64,000 bases of DNA from JAKALD01 sp963817785 (GTDB taxonomy: Bacteria; Pseudomonadota; Gammaproteobacteria; Burkholderiales; SG8-39), in contig CAWFPL010000008.1 in assembly GCA_963817785.1 (NCBI GenBank), positions 1,612,001 through 1,676,000 on the forward strand. Direction: 5' to 3'. The notes beneath the pieces were generated by a model. It saw nothing but the letters and a program-made list of their open reading frames with translations. It did no database searches and had not been told where the DNA came from. The translations under genes and the position numbers were made by a program. Positions within the stretch are counted from its first letter, which is position 1. Each line of letters begins with the position of its first letter. Shown in pieces: positions 34,641 to 40,986 of this stretch.

Positions 34641-35593
34641 CGGGCGTCCACGCGGCGGGCCTGCGACGCTTCGTAGCGCGGCCCGTGCACGATGCGCTCG
34701 TAGTAGGAGCGGTGCGCTTCGGAGTCAGCGGGCCATTGCTCCACGAAGCGGCGCTCCCAGCCCGCGCGGTCGTAATCGATCGGCTGCGCCTCCACGTGCA
34801 GCCGCCCGACCCGCGCCGCGTACAGCGCGCGGCCGCTCGGCCGGGTCGAGATGCGGCTCGCAAGCCCGTAGCCGGTGCCGCGAAAGTTCGGCATCCCGGC
34901 AGCGCCGTTGTTCGCCACGGCCCGCGCATGCGCGGGCCCCTCCCCGCCGAAGGCGAAGATCTGCAGCACCGGAAGACAGGTATGGCTCGAAGCGAACACG
35001 CGCGCCCCGGCCGCCGTCAGGGCCGCGCGCGCGCCGGCCTGCCCCGGCGAGCTCGCGAGCGACTCTTGCGAGAACCCCCAGCCGGCGAGCGAATCGCCAT
35101 CCCCGTGCACGATCGCCACGCGCTCGCCGCCGACCTCGGCGAGCGCATAAGCAGGCAACGCGCCCAGCGCGGCGAGCGCTTCGGGCAGCCCGCGCGCGGT
35201 GCACTGCAATCGCTCCATGATGCGGTTGGAGCGCTCCACCTCCGCCTCGCCCACCCACTCGGGGTAGCCGCAGCCGCAGCCCGCCCCCGCGTGCGGCTCG
35301 GCCAGCTCGGTCTCGACGTTGCCGCGGGTGGCCAAGTGCTCCAGCACCCTGCGGTTTACGTATTCGAAATCGCCCGGATCCACGTCGAACCAGTGGAAGT
35401 CGCCGTTGAACACGAGCGCCTTCGATCCGGGCTCGGCGTCGTAGAGCTCCAGCAACCGCTCGAGCGCGAACCGGTTGCCGTACAGCCCGCCCGCCACCCA
35501 CAGCGTGTCGACCGCGAGCGCGGCCGCCCCGGCGAGCGCACGCGCGCCGTAGCGGTACGACAGCGGACAGCTGCGCCCCGGGCGCTCACGCAT
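34637..35593 (-). CDS. Metallophosphoesterase-like protein of the arsenosugar cluster
   Basis: The 318-residue protein has a calcineurin-like core: TLWVAGGLYGNRFALERLLEL, VFNGDFHWFD, VNGNVETE-like RGNVETEL, IVHGDGDSL and FASSHTCLPV. The metal ligands thus appear as the GD and GN blocks and two histidines, with Gly-Gly replacing the first Asp motif. A Cys-rich GAGCGCGYPEW insert is present. It overlaps arsS by 8 nt and the VTT-flavoprotein by 4 nt, so it is part of one operon. The C-terminal SYYERIVHG motif recurs in the debris at 55.1 kb. Confidence 0.8.
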   Translation of the reverse strand: MRERPGRSCPLSYRYGARALAGAAALAVDTLWVAGGLYGNRFALERLLELYDAEPGSKALVFNGDFHWFDVDPGDFEYVNRRVLEHLATRGNVETELAEPHAGAGCGCGYPEWVGEAEVERSNRIMERLQCTARGLPEALAALGALPAYALAEVGGERVAIVHGDGDSLAGWGFSQESLASSPGQAGARAALTAAGARVFASSHTCLPVLQIFAFGGEGPAHARAVANNGAAGMPNFRGTGYGLASRISTRPSGRALYAARVGRLHVEAQPIDYDRAGWERRFVEQWPADSEAHRSYYERIVHGPRYEASQARRVDAR

Positions 35594-36545
35594 CGAGCGC
35601 GCCGCCGCAGGAGGAGCCCTGGCCGGCGGTGCAGCCGTAGCAGTGATCGCGCACCGCGATCGGGCTGCCCGCGAGCTCGCGCCCGATCAGCTCGCTCAGG
35701 TGCGTCTGCGCGCGCCCGCCGAGCGGCAGCCCGAGCATCTGGTTGAAGTCGCAGTCGTACACGTAGCCGCGCCAGTCCACCGAGATCAGCGTGCGGCACA
35801 TGACCGCCTCCAGGTTCTCCTCGCGGTGCGCCCCGTGTAGCAGCGCCATGTACTCGTTGAACCGGCCCTTCGAGATCAGCGTCGAGCCGAAGCGCTGGAT
35901 CGGCATGTTGGCGAGCGTGTACAGGCGGTTGAAGACCACCCCGTGGCCCTCGGCGAGGATGCGCTTGTAGTCGGCCTCGAGCCCGGCCTGCGCCGGCGGC
36001 AGCGCGGGTCCCTGCGGGTTGTACACCAGGTTCAGCTCCAGGTCGCTGCCCGGCGCGCCGTAGCCGAGCGCGTTCAGCCGGCGCAAGGCGCGCAGGCTGC
36101 GCTCGAACACGCCCTTGCCGCGCTGGCGGTCGACGTTGTCCTCCAGGTAGCACGGCAGCGAGGCGATCAGCTCGACCTTCTGCGCGGCGAGAAAATCGGC
36201 GAGCCCCTCCTGCCCCGGCTCCTCGAGCACCGTCAGGTTGCAGCGGTCGATCACGTGCACTCCCAGCTCGCGGGCGTGCAGCACCAGGTCGCGGAAATGC
36301 GGATTGAGCTCGGGCGCCCCGCCGGTGAGGTCGAGCCGGCGCACCCCCGACACCTCCAGGAACGCGAGCACGTCCGAAAGCGTCTCGCGCCCCATCATCT
36401 CGCTGCGCTGCGGGCCGGCATTGACGTGGCAGTGCAGGCAGCTCTGGTTGCAGCGGTAGCCGAGGTTCACCTGCAGCGTCTCAAGCCGGGCGCGCCGCAG
36501 GGCCGGAAAGCCGTAGTGCTGCATCAGGGGCAAGGTCGCGTGCAT
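35586..36545 (-). CDS. arsS: Radical SAM protein ArsS (arsenosugar biosynthesis)
   Basis: The 319-residue protein has the [4Fe-4S]-SAM motif C32-x3-C36-x2-C39 (CNQSCLHC), the GGE-equivalent LTGGAPELNP, and a C-terminal DUF3641-type part with CDFNQML and a Cys-rich end (CYGCTAGQGSSCGG). ArsS proteins couple an adenosyl group to arsenic in arsenosugar formation. GGAG lies 7 nt before the ATG. It heads an operon of five genes down to the DUF2064-type protein. No arsM is seen in the window. Confidence 0.92.
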   Translation of the reverse strand: MHATLPLMQHYGFPALRRARLETLQVNLGYRCNQSCLHCHVNAGPQRSEMMGRETLSDVLAFLEVSGVRRLDLTGGAPELNPHFRDLVLHARELGVHVIDRCNLTVLEEPGQEGLADFLAAQKVELIASLPCYLEDNVDRQRGKGVFERSLRALRRLNALGYGAPGSDLELNLVYNPQGPALPPAQAGLEADYKRILAEGHGVVFNRLYTLANMPIQRFGSTLISKGRFNEYMALLHGAHREENLEAVMCRTLISVDWRGYVYDCDFNQMLGLPLGGRAQTHLSELIGRELAGSPIAVRDHCYGCTAGQGSSCGGALDA

Positions 36546-36653
36546 CTCTTGGCTCCACTCGAGGTAAACGAATGCCCCTGCATACCGCAGGCTATAGCAT
36601 ATCGAATCGCCGGACGGCTGCCCGCGCGCGGCCGGTCTCGCGGCTGCGCGGCG

Positions 36654-37127
36654 TCAGCGGGACAACGAGCCGAACCGCCGCCGCACCAGGTGGTCGACCG
36701 ACCACGCTCCCGGCCCCCTGCACAGCAGGACCAGCAGCATTGCCGCCCACTGGATGTGCGTCGGCCAGGCTTGCGGGTAGATGAATACTTCGATCACCGC
36801 TGTCATGCCCAGCAGGACCAGGGCCGCGAGGCGGGTGAGGCACCCGGTCACCAGAAGGACCGGGGTGCTGAGCTCGATCGAAATCGCCATGTAGGCGGCC
36901 ACGACGGGCGCCAGGAACGGCAACTTGTAGTCGCTACCGAACAGGTAGAGCGTCGTCTGCCAATTGGCGAGGTGGGCCATCGCCGAATTCCAGAACACGG
37001 TCGCCACGGCGAGCCGCAACGGAACCGCGAGCAACGTATAAGGCACTGCGTCGAGCCAGCCCAACGCTCGATTGACCGCACCCGCTGCGGGTGCATTTGA
37101 AGCCACTGCGGCTGTCCGCTGCGTCAT
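36654..37127 (-). CDS. DoxX family membrane protein of the bufferin operon
   Basis: This 157-residue protein has four predicted helices (about 33-55, 70-95, 100-120 and 125-143), with LRLAVATVFWNSAMAHLANW and ELSTPVLLVTGCLTRLAALVLL typical of DoxX. DoxX proteins accompany DUF692/DUF2063 gene pairs in many bacteria and probably act in electron supply or membrane quinone use. The ATGA overlap with the DUF2063 gene shows coupling. It is the last gene of the operon. Confidence 0.88.
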   Translation of the reverse strand: MTQRTAAVASNAPAAGAVNRALGWLDAVPYTLLAVPLRLAVATVFWNSAMAHLANWQTTLYLFGSDYKLPFLAPVVAAYMAISIELSTPVLLVTGCLTRLAALVLLGMTAVIEVFIYPQAWPTHIQWAAMLLVLLCRGPGAWSVDHLVRRRFGSLSR

Positions 37128-37921
37128 GTCGAAAGCTCCCGTTCGATGTCGTGATGATCGTCCAGCCGAATGGCCGTGAAGCGTCCGGCGGCCAGATGCC
37201 GAGCCAGCACGGCGCCGGCCTCGGTGCCGGAGGTCGCGTCCAGGACCTCGTGCAGCGCAAGGCCCGCGCACAGCGCGACTGTGAAGCGCCACTCCGCCTG
37301 GGTCAGGCGCTCGACCTGGATTCCGGATGCTCGGCGCTCCACGAGCAGCCAGACCGGTCCAGCGCCGGGGTCGATCGCGGCAAGCGCCGCGTCGTCCTGC
37401 TCGAGAACCGAGCGCCAGATGAGGTCCGCGGGCGAGCCGGCCTGAAGCAGCGCCACCGACGGATGCGGGACGAAGCGCACATGCGCGCGCTCCGCTCCGT
37501 CCAGTTCCATGAGCCGCGCCGGATCGAGCGGCTCGGCCTCGGGCGCGTGCGCCGCGCAGCTGACCGCCCACTCGAGCCGCGCCACGTCCGGAAGATAGGC
37601 GAGCGACGCCGCAGGCGAAAAGTGCGCAAGAAATTCCGCAAAATCCCCGCCGTATTCGTCGAGGTACGCGCTGCGCGGCGGATGATCCTCGATATACAGT
37701 CGCGCCGCACCCTCGAAGAATTCCGCGCCGACCAGGCGATGCACGGCGGGATAGGAGAGCCTCAAGGCGCTCGTCAGCCTGCTCAGGAAGCCGTTGCGGT
37801 ACACGTCGAGCCGCTGCGACGCTTGCAACCCATCGGAAATCACAAAGGCGCAGGCCGCCGCGTCGTCGCCCGAAGTCAGGCCGTGGCGCATCGCCCGCTG
37901 CAGCTCAAGCAGCGTCGGCAT
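37124..37921 (-). CDS. bufC: DUF2063 protein, MNIO partner (BufC/HvfC-like)
   Basis: The 265-residue protein matches the DUF2063 family: LLELQRAMRHGL at the start, LDVYRNGFLSRLTSALRLSYPAVHRLVGAEFFEGAARLYIEDHPPRSAYLDEYGGDFAEFL in the N-terminal domain and a C-terminal beta-rich domain. Family members bind the precursor peptide leader and present it to the MNIO enzyme. I chose the ATG at 37921, which overlaps the DUF692 gene by 17 nt. The long upstream extension is not family-like. Confidence 0.9.
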   Translation of the reverse strand: MPTLLELQRAMRHGLTSGDDAAACAFVISDGLQASQRLDVYRNGFLSRLTSALRLSYPAVHRLVGAEFFEGAARLYIEDHPPRSAYLDEYGGDFAEFLAHFSPAASLAYLPDVARLEWAVSCAAHAPEAEPLDPARLMELDGAERAHVRFVPHPSVALLQAGSPADLIWRSVLEQDDAALAAIDPGAGPVWLLVERRASGIQVERLTQAEWRFTVALCAGLALHEVLDATSGTEAGAVLARHLAAGRFTAIRLDDHHDIERELST

Positions 37922-38804
37922 AGCGCCCCGCGGATGCTTGCAGCGATGCGGCGGCATGCGCTGCCTCCTGTTGCAGCACCTCCAATGCCGGTACGTCCGT
38001 ATCCCATTCAATCAACGTGGGCACGGGGCCGAAACGCGCGAGTGCCTCGGCGTAGAGGACCCACACCTGCGGGGCCACACGCGAGCCGTGGTCGTCGATC
38101 CGCAGCGTGCGACCGCCTTCGAGCTCTCTGACCGTATGGCCGGCGAGATGGATCTCACCAATCGCCGTCGCAGGCAGGGCGTCCAGATAGGTCAGGGCAT
38201 CCCAGCCGTGATTGGCCGCGCTCACGTAGATGTTGTTGACATCGCACAGGATCCCGCATCCAGTGCGCTGGGCCAGCGCGGCGAGGAACTCCCACTCGGG
38301 GATGGTGGAATGCCGGAACTGCAGATACGTGGACGGATTCTCGACCAGAATGCGCCGATTGAGGCCGCTCTGCGCCTGGTCAACGTGTCGGCAGACGACT
38401 TCGAGCGCCTCTTCGGTCATCGGCAGCGGCAGCAAATCGCCCAGGTAGGCGCCGCCGACCGCACTCCAGGACAGATGCTCGGACACGAGCGCCGGGTCGA
38501 CGCGCTCGATCACCCCCCGCACGCGCTCGAGATGCACGCGGTCCACGCCGTCGGCGCTGCCGAGCGAAAGCCCCACTCCGTGAAGCGAAACCGGATACTC
38601 GCGGCGCACCGCCTCCAGATAGGCAGGGGCGGCCCCACCGCCGAAGTAATTCTCCGTGTGCACCTCGAACCAGGCGACGGCAGGGCGGCTCTCGAGGACC
38701 TCCTGGTGGTGCCGAAACCGCAGCCCGATCCCTGCCTTGGCGGGGATCGGGCCGCGCGCCTTCGGCGCGACGGGTGCGAGGGGCACGGCGCGCTTTCCCA
38801 TCAT
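37905..38804 (-). CDS. bufB: DUF692 multinuclear non-heme iron oxidase (BufB/HvfB-like)
   Basis: The 299-residue TIM-barrel enzyme has the family metal-site motifs: WFEVHTENYFGGG, PVSLHGVGLSLGS, SEHLSW, ILVENPSTYLQF, CDVNNIYVSAAN, EIHLAGH and DDHGSRV. MNIO enzymes modify cysteines of peptide precursors, for example to thiooxazole or oxazolone groups. Its ATG overlaps the stop of the precursor gene by one base (TGATG). It therefore most likely acts on the DUF2282 product upstream. Confidence 0.94.
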   Translation of the reverse strand: MMGKRAVPLAPVAPKARGPIPAKAGIGLRFRHHQEVLESRPAVAWFEVHTENYFGGGAAPAYLEAVRREYPVSLHGVGLSLGSADGVDRVHLERVRGVIERVDPALVSEHLSWSAVGGAYLGDLLPLPMTEEALEVVCRHVDQAQSGLNRRILVENPSTYLQFRHSTIPEWEFLAALAQRTGCGILCDVNNIYVSAANHGWDALTYLDALPATAIGEIHLAGHTVRELEGGRTLRIDDHGSRVAPQVWVLYAEALARFGPVPTLIEWDTDVPALEVLQQEAAHAAASLQASAGRYADAA

Positions 38805-39127
38805 CAGGCTGGCTTCAGGCTCCCACCCTGAATCTTGCTGCAGTCCCCGGCCGGCAACAGGACGAAGGAGCCTGGGTCACGGCCCTGCGTAGCCTGGCCG
38901 GCGCAGGAATGCGCGCCCTGCGCGCAATCGTTCTTGCCCACAGCGTTGATGCCGAAGCACTTTTCGAGGTGGTTCGCCTGCGCCCTTTCCATGTTCTGTT
39001 TCACGACCGGCGGCACGTTGCCCATCGACTTCGCGCCCTCGGCCGCCTGCGCGGGCGCGGCCTGCATCGCAAAGGCGAGCCCGACGGCGGAGCCCAGCGT
39101 TGAAGCAGCCAGCAGATATCGATTCAT
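38804..39127 (-). CDS. bufA: DUF2282 bufferin-type precursor peptide
   Basis: The 107-residue product has a signal peptide (about 1-29, ending AQAAEG). Its core has four cysteines, C57, C68, C75 and C96, in EKCFGINAVGKNDC, HSCAG and PAGDCSKIQGG. The arrangement is that of DUF2282 bufferins, exported peptides whose cysteines are modified by an MNIO enzyme and which bind copper. AAGGAGAGG lies 7 nt before the ATG. It is the first gene of bufA-bufB-bufC-doxX. The nearby ECF sigma pair is a likely regulator. Confidence 0.92.
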   Translation of the reverse strand: MNRYLLAASTLGSAVGLAFAMQAAPAQAAEGAKSMGNVPPVVKQNMERAQANHLEKCFGINAVGKNDCAQGAHSCAGQATQGRDPGSFVLLPAGDCSKIQGGSLKPA

Positions 39128-39695
39128 CTTGAACCTCTCCTTCAGTAGTGGCCCCGACTCGAGGCCGAAATCGAGAAAAACCCCGCACCCAGCCGGTTGG
39201 AATCCGCAAGTTCCGGGTGCATGCCCATTCGTCGCGCCTGGCTACCACTCCCTTACACGCCGATCGTTTGCCGGGGCAGCGGGTGCGCGACTCCCGTATG
39301 TCACGCAGGACCCGAATTCCCTTACGCTCATTCAACGCGGGAGGTATGTCGCGCGCGCGAAACCCACCCACAGCCCCGTGTGGCCGGGCGGGCGCTCGCG
39401 CGACCATCGAGGCGCGGGACGGAAATCACGAGGGCTCGTTTCCGCCCCCGGTCGCCGCACGCGTAACAAACAGGAGCCCTCGTGCGACGAACCTCCATGG
39501 CTCAAAGCTGCGCTCCGATTACGTCGATGGCCACAGCCGCCCGAAGCGGGCGCTCTATTCCACGGTCAATCCGTTCCGATTGGGTGCAGTACAGCCTCGG
39601 CGTATCGCACCCTGGAGCCTTGTTGCGCCGACCGGTTCGATTCGGTAAGTTCCGCCCTTCGTTTGCCCTCTACGCGAACGCTACTGACCGGAGCC
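39128..39695. other. Divergent intergenic region between bufA and the sigma factor gene
   Basis: This 568-bp gap has no recognisable gene; open frames in it encode nothing family-like. It includes the bufA leader and the two GTAAGG-N16-(C/T)GAC candidates on the minus strand (39231-39256 and 39300-39325). The second candidate reads GTAAGG-N16-TGAC. Confidence 0.6.
39231..39256 (-). promoter_or_regulatory. Candidate ECF-type promoter of bufA
   Basis: The minus strand reads GTAAGG (39256-39251), 16 nt, then CGAC (39234-39231). The -35/-10 spacing is that of ECF sigma promoters, and the leader to bufA is about 100 nt. A second copy of GTAAGGGA lies 69 bp upstream with TGAC at the same spacing. 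Confidence 0.35.
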
Positions 39696-40263
39696 ATGGG
39701 CAGCCCCCTCGATCCTCGAGACCTGGAACGCTATCGCACGGACCTGCTCCGCTTTGCCATGATGCAGCTGGGCGACCGCGCGCGCGGAAGACACGGTCCA
39801 GGAAACGCTGATCGCCGCCCTACAGGGCATCGGGAAGTTCGCGGGCAGATCCTCGGTACGCAGCTGGCTCACCGGCATCCTGAAGCACAAGATCATCGAC
39901 GCGATGCGCCAGACGCGCAGGGAGGAAAGCCTCGATCAGAACGAGGAGGAGCAACCGGACTCCGACGGCGACCCGTTCTTTGGGCGTAACGGCCGTTATG
40001 CGGAACGTCCCGCGGACTGGGGCGATCCGGAGGCGGCGCTCTCGCAGCGCAGGTTTTTCGAGATCTTGGAGCAGTGCATGGAGGGCTTGCCGAAGAGCAC
40101 CGCGCGCGTCTTCGCGATGCGTGAAGTGATGGGTATGGAGACCATCGAGATCTGTGCGACCCTGGGGATCAGCACTTCAAACTGCGGCGTGCTGCTTTAC
40201 CGCGCGCGGATGCGATTGCGTGACTGCCTCGGGAAGAACTGGTTTGTGCAGGGTTGGCGATGA
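39696..40263 (+). pseudogene. ECF sigma factor gene with a frameshift
   Basis: The N-terminal part (MGSPLDPRDLERYRTDLLRF, residues 1-29) and the rest (AEDTVQETLIAALQGIGKF to the stop, about 159 residues) are in different frames. The change occurs in a (CG)5 run at 39777-39786. Joined, they give about 189 residues with sigma-2 (DTVQETLIAAL, VRSWLTGILKHKIID) and sigma-4 (METIEICATLGISTSNCGVLLYRARMRLRDCL). One base too many or two too few explains it. It may be a real inactivation, a slippage-controlled gene or a sequencing error. It is followed by its anti-sigma gene with an ATGA overlap. Confidence 0.8.
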
Positions 40264-40463
40264 TCAGCTGCAAGGAAGCGAGCTGGCTGATGTCGGAGGG
40301 GCTGGACAAGCAGCTCGGCTTGGCTCAGCGCACCCAGTTGCGCCTGCATTTGATGATGTGCACGGGTTGTTCCCGCGTGAAGCGGCAGTTCGCATTTCTT
40401 CGGCGTGCGGCGCAACGCTATCCCGGACCCGACGACGGCGACGAAGGCAAGGACGAATCCTGA
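40260..40463 (+). CDS. Zinc-finger (zf-HC2) anti-sigma factor
   Basis: The 67-residue protein has the ZAS signature H-x3-C-x2-C (LRLHLMMCTGCSRV) after a C in MISCKEASWLMSEGLD, as in small cytoplasmic anti-sigma factors of the ChrR/RsrA kind. It overlaps the sigma gene stop (ATGA). A redox or metal signal would release the sigma factor. The same pairing beside DUF2282/DUF692 genes is known from other proteobacteria. The start could also be a TTG 6 nt earlier. Confidence 0.8.
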   Translation: MISCKEASWLMSEGLDKQLGLAQRTQLRLHLMMCTGCSRVKRQFAFLRRAAQRYPGPDDGDEGKDES

Positions 40464-40986
40464 GTCGAGCGAGCGGCTGACAGATGATCCGGAGGTGAAG
40501 CTTCGATCGAAGGTGCGCTCGGGGACGTGCCCGCGGGCGACCTTATGATCCTGCAAGCCTTCAGCGCCGCTCGGGGAGCACGGTATCAACCTGTAAGCGA
40601 AAGACTTCTCCAAGGAGCGCAAGCGATCGACGCATGATGGCGATACAGGTAGGAACGGGACGGGGACATCCTGATAGGGAAGACGGACTCCGAGCTCGAT
40701 GTCGAGATAAGGATTCCGTCGGCGAATTGCATCCCGGCCGGGAGGCTTGACCGCCTGCGCCTGCAGGCCGGACATGAGACTGCGACCCACTCCCGCAAAC
40801 CATCGTGTCAAATCGCTTGCCTCCGGGGAGGCGTTCATATAAGACCTTCCCTCGCGCCCCTTCGCGAGCTTGAGCTCGCCATCGATGGAGGGTGACACGC
40901 GGCGGCTCCGCGAAACGCAAATCTGCCGGACCGCCCGTCAGTGGTCCCAAGCCTAGCATGGCCGTATGGAGAGGAAAGACCTCGCG
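40464..40986. other. Intergenic region upstream of the SelD fusion
   Basis: No gene is supported in this 523-bp stretch. A hairpin GCGAGCT-TG-AGCTCGC lies at 40864-40879. A long open frame on the minus strand (from an ATG at 40838) has no recognisable motif and runs antisense into the sigma gene. The last part carries the ribosome site of selD (GAGAGG, 40970-40975). Confidence 0.5.

Noticed and set aside
31777..34929. Very long minus-strand frame (1050 codons) over the VTT-flavoprotein and its neighbours
   Set aside because: It is out of frame with the recognisable glycosyltransferase, flavoprotein and phosphoesterase, and its product is Arg/Gly/Ala rich.
39696..40263. Programmed ribosomal frameshift in the sigma gene
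   Set aside because: The shift site is a CG dinucleotide run without a slippery heptamer or a clear downstream pseudoknot. Mutation, slippage or sequence error are more likely.
40197..40898. Minus-strand gene antisense to the sigma factor end
   Set aside because: The open frame has no recognised motif, and much of it is antisense to the sigma and anti-sigma genes.
40464..40986. tRNA-Sec gene beside selD
   Set aside because: I looked for an acceptor stem, a long variable arm and a T-loop and found none on either strand.
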